Positions 1 to 8,907 of a stretch of DNA of 49,314 nucleotides are shown here, in pieces. The translations under genes and the position numbers were made by a program. The DNA comes from SXOA01 sp051004015. Its GTDB lineage: Bacteria > Planctomycetota > Planctomycetia > Pirellulales > Pirellulaceae. Under the pieces are notes generated by a model, which saw only the letters and a program-made list of their open reading frames with translations, ran no database searches and had not been told where the DNA came from. Every line of letters starts with the position of its first letter. Positions within the stretch are counted from its first letter, which is position 1. The stretch covers positions 1 to 49,314 of the forward strand of contig JBPCKT010000153.1 in assembly GCA_051004015.1 (NCBI GenBank), given 5' to 3'.

Positions 1-1
1 G

Positions 2-109
2 AACAGCAAGATCATGTCGATCAAGCGCCGCGCCGGCGGCTTCCGCAACCCCGAAAACTTCAAAACCGCCATCTACTTCCATTGCGGCGGATTAAGCCTT
101 TACCCATAA
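2..109 (+). mobile_element. ISL3-like transposase, C-terminal fragment (cut by window edge)
   Basis: An open frame enters from the left edge and ends at TAA, giving 35 residues. They read NSKIMSIKRRAGGFRNPENF followed by about 15 more. This Lys/Arg-rich 'K-x-x-KRRAxGFRNxxNF' ending is typical of the C-terminus of ISL3-family (IS204/IS1001/IS1096/IS1165) DDE transposases. Only the tail is present, so whether the gene is intact, and where the element's ends lie, cannot be judged. I could not identify a terminal inverted repeat in the 80 bases that follow. The call rests on motif memory rather than alignment. Confidence 0.6.
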
Positions 110-188
110 GAAACCCAGATGGTTCAATCTTTTAGGGAGAGATTTCTTGAAAAAAAATGGCACAGAAAAGATAGTTGGTAGGAATAGT

Positions 189-1451
189 TTACTTTTTCTT
201 CTCCACCTCCAAGCATTCATTGGGCGTGATAATGCCGTCGCCGTCCAGGTCATACTTGGCGAAATCGGCGGCGGTGGCGGTGGTCCAGCTTGTGGAGTAC
301 TCGGACATCATGATTTGGCCGTCGCCGTCGGCGTCGTTCTTCAGGAACCAATCGGGCATTCCCTTGGGGAGCCGCTCGGTGGGTGTGAGAAATCGGTAGC
401 TCTTCTTGGTTGCGGAGGCGGTTTTGTCGCCGCTCCCCTTGTACGAGCGGCCGCCGTAGCCGGTGCCTCCTGAGCTGGACGAAAGGGGCGAGGAACTCGC
501 GCCGCCGCTGGAATATGCCGAAATCCTGGTGCTCAATTCAGCGAGCGTGATAGTGCCGTCGCTGTTCGTGTCGGCTCCCTGATGCTCCGTCTTCAACTCC
601 TTCCATTCATCGCGCTGCAACATGCCATCCTTGTTCCTGTCGTGCTGCTTGAGTAGACCTTCGGCGTACTTCTTGACCTTGTCCTTGTCCCCAGAGCCGG
701 ACGAAATGGTGACAGACATGCCGCCGGGAGGGCCGCTGGAGGAAGACGAGGAACCGGGGGAGGTAGAGGCCGTTTCCCCCTTGATTGGAATGCCGCGGCT
801 CTTGGAGATGCGGATGCAGAGCTCTTCGCGGCTGAGCTTGCCATCCTTGTTCAGGTCGGAATCCTCGGGGGGTTTGGACCAGGTGTTGGCTTTCCATTCT
901 ACGCTGTCGAGACTGCCGTCCCCGTTCTTGTCGAGGCGACGCAGCAAGTCACCATTCACGTACTCGATCACGGACTGCTCGAACTTCGCCTCCAAGGAGA
1001 TAATCGAGCCGGCTCGCGACGATGGAGCACCGAAACCGCTGCTGGAGGTCGCTGGCGAGCTGCCAGCCGCTGGCGTTCCAAAGCCGCTCGACGGCTTGGG
1101 GGCGCTGGAGCTAGAACCGGTCTTGGTCGACGAGGAATTGGGGGAGCTGGCTTCCTGCTGTTTGCGATACTCTTCGGAAACTGCCTGCATGGCCGGGAGG
1201 AGACGGTCGATGGGCATCGCTTCCCGGGGATCGAGCCGGGCTCGCTCCGCCGCTTTTTCGACAAACGACCGCGAGCGCCCGGATATTTCGTTGGGTTCAA
1301 TCTTTCCGTTGTTGTTTTCATCCATCCGCTTAAGCGATTCCGCCGGGTCGTACCCCTCTCGCCGGCGTTCCCGCTGCCCATGCACCGACAAGGCCGGCAC
1401 AAGTGCTGCGGCCAACGCGATCCCAAAAGCGACTTTGGAAATGGTGCTCAT
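189..1451 (-). CDS. Secreted EF-hand calcium-binding protein with seven loops
   Basis: A 420-residue protein with an N-terminal signal peptide (KVAFGIALAAALVPALSVHG). Seven canonical 12-residue EF-hand loops are visible: DENNNGKIEPNE, DKNGDGSLDSVE, DLNKDGKLSREE, DRNKDGMLQRDE, DTNSDGTITLAE, DADGDGQIMMSE and DLDGDGIITPNE. The second and third, fourth and fifth, and sixth and seventh loops form pairs separated by low-complexity Ser/Gly/Pro linkers. The start was chosen because CAGGAG lies about 9 bases upstream; the frame stays open far further upstream only because it runs antisense to the next gene. It is divergent from the M14 peptidase gene, whose product also has Asp-rich loops. Calcium binding outside the cytoplasm is a fair prediction. 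The partner and process are unknown. Confidence 0.85.
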   Translation of the reverse strand: MSTISKVAFGIALAAALVPALSVHGQRERRREGYDPAESLKRMDENNNGKIEPNEISGRSRSFVEKAAERARLDPREAMPIDRLLPAMQAVSEEYRKQQEASSPNSSSTKTGSSSSAPKPSSGFGTPAAGSSPATSSSGFGAPSSRAGSIISLEAKFEQSVIEYVNGDLLRRLDKNGDGSLDSVEWKANTWSKPPEDSDLNKDGKLSREELCIRISKSRGIPIKGETASTSPGSSSSSSGPPGGMSVTISSGSGDKDKVKKYAEGLLKQHDRNKDGMLQRDEWKELKTEHQGADTNSDGTITLAELSTRISAYSSGGASSSPLSSSSGGTGYGGRSYKGSGDKTASATKKSYRFLTPTERLPKGMPDWFLKNDADGDGQIMMSEYSTSWTTATAADFAKYDLDGDGIITPNECLEVEKKK

Positions 1452-1598
1452 GGAACAGGCTCCTGATGATCGTTTCCCGACCCTCTCATCATAACCCATA
1501 TTGAACCCCAGCCGCCAGAATAAGTTGCGGCTGGTGGAGTTGCCAGCGGCCTTTGGCGGGGGTGGCATCCGCTCTCCGGGGCAACTAAAGTCAAGGCT

Positions 1599-3362
1599 AT
1601 GAAGACTTTCTGCGCGATCGTACTGACCATGCTGCTGGGCTGCCGAGGCGTTTTTGCCCAAGAGCCGGCCAATGCACTCGCCAAGGACAAATCCCCCTAC
1701 AAGGCCCTCGGCGCGCCGGCCAATCCCAAGGTGCCCGCGCGCTGGAACATCTATCACGACTATGCCGAGTCGGCGAAACTGCTGGCGGATCTGGCGAAGG
1801 CCCATCCGGAGTTTGCCAAGGTGCAGAGCCTTGGCAAGAGCTACGGCGGCCGGGAGATGTGGGTGCTGACGGTCACGAACTTCGCCAAGGGGGATTCGGA
1901 AAAAAAACCCGCCATGTGGATTGACGGGGCCATTCATGCCAATGAGATTCAGGCCACGGAAGTGGTCCTCTACACCGCCTGGTATCTCTGCGAGATGCGG
2001 CAGGACAGCGACGTAGTCAAGCGGCTGCTCGATGAGCGGACGTTCTACCTGCTGCCGATGATGAGCCCGGATTCGCGGGACGCCCACTTCTATGAGCCCA
2101 ATACCACGCATTCTCCGCGCACGGGACAGCGACCGGTGGATGACGACAAGGACGGCTTGGTCGATGAGGATGGCCCGGACGACCTGGACGGCGACGGCAG
2201 CATCACCATGATGCGGGTGAAGGACAAGAACGGCCGCCTCAAGCCGCATCCGGACTTTCCCTCGCTGCTCATCTCCGCGAAGCCGGGCGAAAAGGGAGAG
2301 TATCGGCTGCTTGGTCCCGAAGGGAAGGACAACGACGGCGACGGCCGGGTGAACGAAGATGGGGACGGTTCCTATGATCCCAACCGGGACTGGGGCTGGA
2401 ACTGGCAGCCGGATTACATCCAGAACGGAGCGCACCGCTATCCCTTTTCGATTGGCGAGAACCGGCTGGTGGCGGACTTCATCGCCGCCCACCCACAGAT
2501 CGCGGGGGCTCAGTCCTATCACAACGCCGGCGGCATGATCCTCCGCGGCCCAGGTGCGAAGGACGATGCCTTCGATAACAGCGACGTAGCCGTCTACGAC
2601 GTCATCGGCAAGCGGGGGGAGCAAATCCTGCCCGGCTATCGCTACATGAACATCGCCAACGACCTGTACGAGGTCTACGGCGGCGAAGTGGACTGGCTGC
2701 ATCAGAATCGCGGAGCTTGGACCTTCACCAACGAGCTGTTTACGCCGTTCAACTACTTCCGCACTACCGGCCACGAAGGCTTCTTCGGCAGCAGCGAAGT
2801 GCAGGAGACCTTTAACAAATACCTGCTGCTCGACGAAGGGCTGGCCCCGTGGAAAGAGGTGGAGCACCCGCAGTACGGCAAGGTCGAAGTCGGCGGCATG
2901 AAAAAGAACTGGATGCGCCAGCCGCCGAGCTTTCTGCTGGAAGAAGAGTGCCACCGCAACATGGCCTTCTCTCTCTTCCACGCCGACGAGCTGCCGCTTG
3001 TCAAAATCCAATCGGTCGAAACCAAGTCGCTTCCCGGCGGAATCACACAGGTGACGGCCATCATCGAGAACCCCAAGACCTGCCCCACCCATTCCACCGC
3101 CGACGTCCGCCGTAAGCTCACCCCTCCGGACATCGTCTCACTCCATTCCGCGGACAAGGAGCTAAAGGTCATCCTCGGCCTGACCGCCAGCGAGCCGTTC
3201 TTTCGCGAACCGACCGAGCAAAGGCGCGACCCCGCCAGAATGAAGCTCGACACCATCTCCGCCCACGGCATCCTCTATGTCCGCTGGCTGGTGAGCGGAA
3301 AAGGGCCGTTTGAAGTGCGGGCGGAGAGCGTGAAGGGGGGGAGGAACCAATTCAAGCATTGA
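1599..3362 (+). CDS. Secreted M14-family zinc carboxypeptidase with inserted Asp-rich calcium-type loops
   Basis: A 587-residue protein with a signal peptide ending near VFAQ. The M14 zinc motif HxxE is seen as H113-A-N-E116 in DGAIHANEIQ. A later SYHNAGG segment fits the third zinc-ligand region, and GAWTFTNELF carries the candidate catalytic Glu. Between the HxxE motif and this region are two acidic stretches, DDDKDGLVDEDGPDDLDGDG and DNDGDGRVNEDGDG, which resemble EF-hand or thrombospondin type-3 calcium loops. The first half matches the zinc peptidase fold; the last 120 residues look like a beta-rich C-terminal domain. Upstream ribosome-binding sequence is weak (AAGG). Substrate is unknown; extracellular peptide trimming is the family role. 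Confidence 0.85.
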   Translation: MKTFCAIVLTMLLGCRGVFAQEPANALAKDKSPYKALGAPANPKVPARWNIYHDYAESAKLLADLAKAHPEFAKVQSLGKSYGGREMWVLTVTNFAKGDSEKKPAMWIDGAIHANEIQATEVVLYTAWYLCEMRQDSDVVKRLLDERTFYLLPMMSPDSRDAHFYEPNTTHSPRTGQRPVDDDKDGLVDEDGPDDLDGDGSITMMRVKDKNGRLKPHPDFPSLLISAKPGEKGEYRLLGPEGKDNDGDGRVNEDGDGSYDPNRDWGWNWQPDYIQNGAHRYPFSIGENRLVADFIAAHPQIAGAQSYHNAGGMILRGPGAKDDAFDNSDVAVYDVIGKRGEQILPGYRYMNIANDLYEVYGGEVDWLHQNRGAWTFTNELFTPFNYFRTTGHEGFFGSSEVQETFNKYLLLDEGLAPWKEVEHPQYGKVEVGGMKKNWMRQPPSFLLEEECHRNMAFSLFHADELPLVKIQSVETKSLPGGITQVTAIIENPKTCPTHSTADVRRKLTPPDIVSLHSADKELKVILGLTASEPFFREPTEQRRDPARMKLDTISAHGILYVRWLVSGKGPFEVRAESVKGGRNQFKH

Positions 3363-3372
3363 GCGATGTGCA

Positions 3373-3771
3373 TCAAAACAACGTCACAAAGCCAGCAGCT
3401 TGAAAATGACGGTCGTTCGTGAACGCCTCAGTGATTCCCAATCGCCGCATGAGTAAGAAGGAGAATTGATCGACGATTCCCGCTCCAGCTCCCTCCCCAC
3501 GAAGATACGCAAGCCAGGCTTCATCCCATTCACCTGCTATCGGCGAAAAGAGCAATCCAGGCTCAAGCTTCTGACGCAGACTATCGACTGCTGCTCGATA
3601 AGGTTTTCGGGCGGCTGCATTGCCACACTCCAGCAGCACGAATGTGCTGGACACGAGGAGAATCTTGGAGGTGGAGAGAATTTGGAAAGCGGCGTCGGCC
3701 GCGGGATGCCATTGGTCGCTGGTATCCCATAGGGCCAGCAGTCCGACAGTGTCAAGAAAGACCGTTCTCAC
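3373..3771 (-). CDS. PIN-domain ribonuclease toxin (VapC-like)
   Basis: A 132-residue PIN-domain protein. The four acidic residues expected to bind the catalytic metal are present: D7 (VFLDTVG), E48 (LLECGN), D101 (IVDQFSF) and D120 (FTNDRHF). Translation starts at GTG and overlaps the TGA of the upstream antitoxin gene in a GTGA sequence, so the pair is translationally coupled. By family knowledge it cleaves RNA and is restrained by its partner. It converges on the M14 peptidase gene with a gap of only 10 bases. The specific RNA target cannot be predicted. Confidence 0.85.
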   Translation of the reverse strand: MRTVFLDTVGLLALWDTSDQWHPAADAAFQILSTSKILLVSSTFVLLECGNAAARKPYRAAVDSLRQKLEPGLLFSPIAGEWDEAWLAYLRGEGAGAGIVDQFSFLLMRRLGITEAFTNDRHFQAAGFVTLF

Positions 3772-3974
3772 GGCTGATGCTCATTATGACGTGCGGCCAC
3801 GTCTCGTTCGCCAGAGGAATATCGCTCGGAAAGTAAACGATAGATGTCAGACATGTCCTGTTGGGGCGATACCACCGGGCGAGGCTCAAACTCTACCTGG
3901 CAATCGTCGGGCAATTCCACCTCATCCAGAGGCTGAAAGACGCCGTTTTTATAGATCGCGTGAATAGTCTTCAT
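3768..3974 (-). CDS. DUF104/AF2212-like antitoxin
   Basis: A 68-residue protein starting MKTIHAIYKNGVFQPLDEV and continuing with LPDDCQVEFEPRP. This short N-terminal beta-strand pattern (I-x-A-x-Y-x-x-G-V-x-x-P) is the hallmark of the DUF104 antitoxins that pair with PIN toxins. The C-terminal half (SDIYRLLSERYSSG) should form the helix that wraps the toxin. Its TGA stop overlaps the toxin's GTG start. No strong ribosome-binding site is visible upstream of the chosen ATG. The gene order antitoxin-toxin is the usual one. Confidence 0.8.
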   Translation of the reverse strand: MKTIHAIYKNGVFQPLDEVELPDDCQVEFEPRPVVSPQQDMSDIYRLLSERYSSGERDVAARHNEHQP

Positions 3975-4024
3975 GGCAATTTGCGACAAGCGACGGTAAC
4001 GAGCATGCTCTTCCTTATTATAGC

Positions 4025-4951
4025 TTACGACACCAGCCCCTTCGTCACCATCATGAACACGTCTTCCAGCGACGGGTCTTTCTCGGCGAAGTTGTGGATG
4101 CCGACTTTGTTGTAGATGAGTTGGTTGAGCAGCTCGCTGACTCCCTTGTCGTCGCAGTCCATCTCGACCACGCAGTGGTTCACGTCCACGGCCACGTTGC
4201 GGCAAGCGGGGTGGGAGCGGACGACGGAGAGCCCGACGTCCATATTGTTGTTGAAGCGGATTTCGATGGTCCGGTTGCCGCGGATTTTGCGGTAGACGTC
4301 CTCGATCGGCCCGCTCATCAGGAGCTGGCCCCGCTCGATGATGCCGATGCTGGTGCAACAGTCGGCGAGCTCGGTCAGGATGTGGCTGGAGATGAGGATG
4401 GTTTTGCCCATCCGCCGCAGCTCCTTGAAGAGCGCTTTGACTTCGATGCGGGCACGGGGATCCAGGCCGCTCGTCGGCTCATCCAAGATGAGGACCGGCG
4501 GGTCGTGGACCAGGGTCTTCGCCATGCACAGCCGCTGCTTCATGCCGCGGGAGAGGCCGTTGACGTAATCGTCCCGCTTGTGGCCGAGGTCGAGCAGCTC
4601 CAGCACGTCGCTGATGACTTGCTTCCGTTTGGCTTTGCCGATTTTGTAGGCCACGGCGAAGAAATCGAGAAACTCCCAAACCTTCATGCCGTCGTAGACG
4701 CCGAAGTTATCGGGCATGTAGCCGATGCTGTAGCGGACAGCCATCGGGTCCCGCGTGACGCTGTGCCCATTGACAATTCCCTCGCCGCGGCTGGCTTTGA
4801 GGAGCGTGGAAAGGAAGCGGATGGTGGTGCTCTTCCCCGCACCATTAGGGCCGATGAAGCCGAACATCTCGCCGGCTTCGATCTTGAGGTTGAGGCGCTC
4901 CACGGCGCGGAAATCGCCGTAGTCCTTGCCGAAATCAATGAGCTCGATCAT
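4025..4951 (-). CDS. ABC transporter ATP-binding protein
   Basis: A 308-residue ABC ATPase. Walker A is GPNGAGKST (34-42), the signature is LSRGMKQR (133-140), Walker B is VLILDE (153-158) and the switch His is H190 in ISSH. The C-terminal 90 residues form the extension seen in the CcmA/NatA/gliding-type exporters. It starts 10 bases after the stop of the large lipoprotein gene, so the two are probably one transcription unit. No permease follows; the next gene downstream on this strand is the DUF104 antitoxin. The membrane partner must be elsewhere, or the preceding protein with its two membrane segments may be the anchor. Confidence 0.9.
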   Translation of the reverse strand: MIELIDFGKDYGDFRAVERLNLKIEAGEMFGFIGPNGAGKSTTIRFLSTLLKASRGEGIVNGHSVTRDPMAVRYSIGYMPDNFGVYDGMKVWEFLDFFAVAYKIGKAKRKQVISDVLELLDLGHKRDDYVNGLSRGMKQRLCMAKTLVHDPPVLILDEPTSGLDPRARIEVKALFKELRRMGKTILISSHILTELADCCTSIGIIERGQLLMSGPIEDVYRKIRGNRTIEIRFNNNMDVGLSVVRSHPACRNVAVDVNHCVVEMDCDDKGVSELLNQLIYNKVGIHNFAEKDPSLEDVFMMVTKGLVS

Positions 4952-4961
4952 ATAGCGGGGC

Positions 4962-7766
4962 CTATCTTTGGGCGGCCAACGTGGGCCGCACGGGGGTTAG
5001 CTGAGCGCCGGCGCCCGCGGGGGGCTCTTCCGGCTTCATCTCCTCTTCCAATTCCGGAAGCACGTAGTCCTCCGCAACATTCTTGTCGTGCGTCGCCGCC
5101 GGAATCTTGGCCCGCGCCAGGTGCGAGAGAATGAGCGTACGGGTGTTATTCTGAGCTGGCGCGGGATAGACATTCATGCCGGGGACAGCATCATCGGTCC
5201 AGGCAATCAGCCGCACGTCCCCGGACGCCAGTTTGAGCTGCTTCGCAGCCAGCTCGACAAGGCGGTAGAGGCGAACAACCCCTTTGTCGTCTTCCTGGGC
5301 CTGCACCTTGGCGGACATCACGAGGGACTGGTCCCAGTTGGCAACCCAGGTCTCATTGTTGGGAGAAGGAGCAAAGGGCAGCGGGACGGTCGTACCGGGC
5401 TGCACTTCGGCCACGTAGGAAACTTGAATGACGCCATCGACCTTGCGGAGCACGCCGACATCCCGCAACGTATAGGGAGTGTCGTTGCGGACACTCTGTC
5501 CCTGCTGGGCATTGCCGGTCAGCCGGATGCCCCCCGGCTTGTTCGCACTCTTGCCCAGCGGGACCATGTGCTCGGAATGGACTGCTTCCGTGGAATTGGA
5601 GTTCACCTGCACGCCGGACAGGGTGGTGTTCTTATCCTGGCGATACTCGACGTATTTCGGCGAGTCGATCGGCAGCCGTTGGTAATCGGCTTTGGTGACA
5701 AACGGCAACGCGACCGCGGAAGGGTCGTCGAAGCTCAGGTCATAACTGGTCGATAGCGAGGTATACAAACGCGTGTAACGGGTGACGTGGCCGCGCGGAT
5801 ATTCGGCCTGAGTTTCCAGCACGGCGATTTCCGTGCGGCTGCGGACAAAGCCGATATTCAGTTGAGCCAGGCGGATGACGCAGACCGCGCCGATGATGGC
5901 AATGATGGGAGCCGCGGCCCAGGCCCATTCCACCCGGCCGATGAGCCAGAAGAACAGCCAATTGAGCGGCACCAGCACCAGCAAGTAGATGGCCAGCACC
6001 TTCAGGACAAAGTCTGCCTTGGGAATGGCGATCTTGCCCGCCTCGAGGAGCGACTCGCGGGCGGCTGCCGAGACAGGCGTCAGGTCGCTCCATCCGCCCA
6101 CTCCCGACTCGTTATCCGCCCGGTAGCCGGCAAAGTGCCAGTCATCCACCTTCGGCTGCTTGTCGACGGTGTTTTCGAGCGGAGCTTCCGGGGGAACATC
6201 CTGAAAGCCCGGAAAGCCCCGAAAACCGCCCTTCTGCGGGGAAGTGTTGTCCAGGCTGGTTGTGGCGATGCGGGAGACGCCGGCTGGATGCTCCGTGCCC
6301 GTGGGAAAGCCGATGTCGCGACTGAAGTAGCGAAGCGTGCAGGCCATGCGCGGGTCGCGCACATAACTGGCCAGGTCCGGGGCGGCCCAATTCATCCGCA
6401 GCTCCACCAGGTCGTTGCGATGGAATTCGCGGGCCGGGCGGCGCAACAGGCAACCATTCAAAAAACCGTCGAAATTGGGCCACAGGCGGATGCGGATATC
6501 GGTCAGCGGAAAAGCGGTGGCCGCAACGCGCCCGCCCCCCACCCGGCGCTCCACCACCAGCTTGCCGGTCCCTTCCAGGAAGTCGCCCAGAGGATGCTTC
6601 ACCAGCTCCACGCCGAGCATCGGCTTGTTTCCGACAAACTTGATGCTCCGCTCCGCGGCAGTCATCGGCTTCTTCTTGTCGTTGCCGATGGAAGGGAGCG
6701 ACCAGTTGGTGTTCAATTCGTCGAAGGAGGTCTGATCCAGCTTGAGGGCCTGGCCGCTTTCCGCCGGCAGATAGGGGGCCAGGAAGCTCCCCTTGAGCTT
6801 ATCCAGCGAGTTGGGACCGCTGATGATGACCTGCCCCCCCCAGTGAATCCAGTCGAGCATGGCGTTCTGCTGGTCCTGCGTGAGGATGGCGGGATCGAGA
6901 TCGTCCCAAATGATGTAGGCAATGGTCGTCCACGCGAACGACGTGCTGGGTAGCGGAACTCGGCGCTCTATCTTGGGCAGGACCACATGATAGAACCGCA
7001 GGCTTCCGTCACGAGAAATTTCGCTCTCGCTCACCACGACGCTGTGAATCTTGGGGTCTTTGAGGCCGACGTAGGGTTCCGCATTGGCGGCCAGCACCAC
7101 GATGAAGTACTCGTGATCGCGCATCGACGTTCCCATGGCGGAATCTTGCGTAGCCAGGCTGCCGCCGCGCGAAGAAAGCAATTCCACCCGCATGTTGTAC
7201 CGCCCCTGCGAAGCGAAATTCTCCCGCTGCGGCAGGAAGTAGGTGGACTCGATGAATTTGCCTTGTCCCTTGGGAAGCGATGCGGGGCGAAACATCGACA
7301 CCCGGTAGTTCGTCTTGTAAACATCCAGGGGATTGTTGTTGGCGTCGGTGGGATACGTCTTCAACATTCCAGGGTAATCAAAGTTATTGGCCTTGAGCGT
7401 CTGCATCACGGTGACGAAATGCCCGGGCTTGACGTAGGAATACTCCAGCGCAGTTTGCTTGTCCTCTTTCTCCTTTTCCTTTTCTTTTTCCTTTTCCTTG
7501 TTCTTGGCCGGCGGATTGGTGGTGACGGTGTTCGGCAGGATCTGGCTGATGATGGGATCGAAATTCGGCTTGGGCTGTTCGGCTTTCTTTTTTCGCTTGC
7601 GATCCTCTTCCTTCTTTTTCTCGTCGTCCACCCGCTTCTTCTTTTGGGCCGCCGTCTCCTTCTGGCAGCCGCCGCATCCTGGCAGGGAAACCGCGCCCAC
7701 CAGGAGCAGAATGAGCAGCGCCGTGAGTTGCACGGATAGCGAGCGGCGCGGAGAAATGCACTTCAT
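4962..7766 (-). CDS. Large membrane-anchored lipoprotein of unknown function, ABC-associated
   Basis: A 934-residue protein with a lipoprotein signal (LILLLVGAVSLPGC, lipobox Cys 31). A highly charged Lys/Glu segment follows, including a KEKEKEKEKEKE run encoded by a pyrimidine-rich microsatellite near 7465-7505. The middle part includes a DDLDPAILTQDQQNAMLDWI segment followed by WGGQVIISGP, which resembles the glutamine-amidotransferase-like fold of GldG/DUF4350-type proteins; this resemblance is tentative. Two membrane segments lie near residues 585-632 (IYLLVLVPLNWLFFWLIG and APIIAIIGAVCVI). The ABC ATPase follows after 10 bases, suggesting a shared envelope function. The start was placed at the ATG just before the lipoprotein signal; an ATG 96 bases upstream is in frame but would bury it. 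Confidence 0.7.
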   Translation of the reverse strand: MKCISPRRSLSVQLTALLILLLVGAVSLPGCGGCQKETAAQKKKRVDDEKKKEEDRKRKKKAEQPKPNFDPIISQILPNTVTTNPPAKNKEKEKEKEKEKEDKQTALEYSYVKPGHFVTVMQTLKANNFDYPGMLKTYPTDANNNPLDVYKTNYRVSMFRPASLPKGQGKFIESTYFLPQRENFASQGRYNMRVELLSSRGGSLATQDSAMGTSMRDHEYFIVVLAANAEPYVGLKDPKIHSVVVSESEISRDGSLRFYHVVLPKIERRVPLPSTSFAWTTIAYIIWDDLDPAILTQDQQNAMLDWIHWGGQVIISGPNSLDKLKGSFLAPYLPAESGQALKLDQTSFDELNTNWSLPSIGNDKKKPMTAAERSIKFVGNKPMLGVELVKHPLGDFLEGTGKLVVERRVGGGRVAATAFPLTDIRIRLWPNFDGFLNGCLLRRPAREFHRNDLVELRMNWAAPDLASYVRDPRMACTLRYFSRDIGFPTGTEHPAGVSRIATTSLDNTSPQKGGFRGFPGFQDVPPEAPLENTVDKQPKVDDWHFAGYRADNESGVGGWSDLTPVSAAARESLLEAGKIAIPKADFVLKVLAIYLLVLVPLNWLFFWLIGRVEWAWAAAPIIAIIGAVCVIRLAQLNIGFVRSRTEIAVLETQAEYPRGHVTRYTRLYTSLSTSYDLSFDDPSAVALPFVTKADYQRLPIDSPKYVEYRQDKNTTLSGVQVNSNSTEAVHSEHMVPLGKSANKPGGIRLTGNAQQGQSVRNDTPYTLRDVGVLRKVDGVIQVSYVAEVQPGTTVPLPFAPSPNNETWVANWDQSLVMSAKVQAQEDDKGVVRLYRLVELAAKQLKLASGDVRLIAWTDDAVPGMNVYPAPAQNNTRTLILSHLARAKIPAATHDKNVAEDYVLPELEEEMKPEEPPAGAGAQLTPVRPTLAAQR

Positions 7767-8051
7767 AAGCAGTCCGTTACACGAGATCAGCGGCAGAAAT
7801 GTCGCTCCAGCCAAGGGAAACTTTGGGGGATACGGGACCATCCCTGTCCGGGATGCTGACAAGCCATCCTACACCTATCGTCGCTCCCCGAGCCAACATA
7901 TTCCCCAGTCTAAGGGGTGCAACCGGAAGAAGAAAGTTGCCGGGGCCAAAAACCAGGGTTACCCGCCGAACATAACTGTCGCGTCCAAAGGGCGTAAGGG
8001 ATGAACGAGTCACAGCCGTCGCCGATTGGGTCCGCCTACGTCCGAAGGAGA
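7767..8051. other. Non-coding stretch between two minus-strand genes
   Basis: No convincing gene is seen in these 285 bases. It holds one small hairpin, CATCCC-TGTCC-GGGATG at 7839-7855. The region should contain the promoter for the lipoprotein/ABC pair and the 3' end of the upstream membrane-protein gene. Confidence 0.4.
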
Positions 8052-8699
8052 TCAGGAGGACATTTCTGGGGGGATTGTGCTCGAATCCGCTGTTTCCGCG
8101 CGCTGCGGCGAATCAAGAACCGAGGGGGCGGCAAGAAAATGCAAACGCAGGCTCAGCCAGAGGGTGACGGCACTGGCGAAGAGGGTGAGTACGAACATGA
8201 CCTGGGTGATGGAGTGGCTGAGGTGCATGTCGAAGTGGAGAAACGGGCTGACAGCTCCGAGCGTCAGCAAGAGAATCAGAATCAGCATGAACAGCGAACG
8301 GAGGCTGAACCGTCCGGCCCCGGGATCGAATGTCCCGAGGGCCGGCGCCAGCGTGCGATAAAGGGCATAAAGACCCAGCGGGACGATGAGTGCCTCGTAG
8401 ACCAGGATGATCAACGCCACCGGCACCGCGGCTTGATTCGGGCTCCAGCCTCTCCAAAAGATCAAGAAGAAGATGCCGAGGCTCAGAGCCGGCGTGGAAA
8501 GCCCGAACACCAAGGTGGCGGCGGAACGCGAAACCAGGCATCCCAGGGCAACTCCCAGACCCAAGATGCTCAAGGTTCGACCGTTGGCAATAATCGATTG
8601 TATATTGATTGTGGCGGCAATCGCTGAGCTGGAAATGCCCAAGAGCAGCACGAGGCAAAAGAAGGCAAATATGCCGGCGAAAGCCTTGGGAGAGAGCAT
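8052..8699 (-). CDS. Multi-pass membrane protein, unknown function
   Basis: A 215-residue, very hydrophobic protein with about six predicted membrane segments: for example IFAFFCLVLLLGISSSAIA near the start, ALSLGIFFLIFW, ALIILVYEALIVPLGLYAL, LFMLILILLLTLGAV and VMFVLTLFASAVTLWLSL. The C-terminal 30 residues are polar and probably cytoplasmic. AGGA lies about 7 bases before the ATG. It is divergent from the dioxygenase gene and separated from it by 208 bases. I do not recognise the family. Confidence 0.65.
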   Translation of the reverse strand: MLSPKAFAGIFAFFCLVLLLGISSSAIAATINIQSIIANGRTLSILGLGVALGCLVSRSAATLVFGLSTPALSLGIFFLIFWRGWSPNQAAVPVALIILVYEALIVPLGLYALYRTLAPALGTFDPGAGRFSLRSLFMLILILLLTLGAVSPFLHFDMHLSHSITQVMFVLTLFASAVTLWLSLRLHFLAAPSVLDSPQRAETADSSTIPPEMSS

Positions 8700-8738
8700 G
8701 GAACTATCCTGCTAGTGCAATGAATTCTTCCACGGCGA

Positions 8739-8755
8739 CATAATACACGATTATG
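8739..8755. promoter_or_regulatory. AT-rich palindrome in a divergent promoter region (possible operator)
   Basis: CATAAT-ACACG-ATTATG is a perfect 6-base inverted repeat with a 5-base spacer, in an AT-rich patch midway between the divergent genes at 8699 (-) and 8908 (+). Each arm also resembles a -10 element on one strand, so it may be an operator, a bidirectional -10 region, or chance. Confidence 0.3.
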
Positions 8756-8907
8756 GTCTCATTGTTCGGGCCGGTGACTTTTTCAAGTCTTGCGGCGCGG
8801 CGCTGCGGCTCGAGGGATGCGCCGCCACCGTGAGCGTCCGAGTTTGCCCTGGCAAGAAAACGGTATCATGGAACAAACACAGGATCCCCCTGTCCATCCA
8901 ATCTCCA

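Noticed and set aside
147..473. A small Gly/Val/Ala-rich open frame at the left end
   Set aside because: It is antisense to the C-terminal EF-hand loops and is explained by their codons.
1452..3092. A minus-strand open frame running from 3092 through the EF-hand gene, antisense to the M14 peptidase
   Set aside because: The upstream part has peptidase-antisense composition and no motifs; the real start, with signal peptide and ribosome-binding site, is at 1451.
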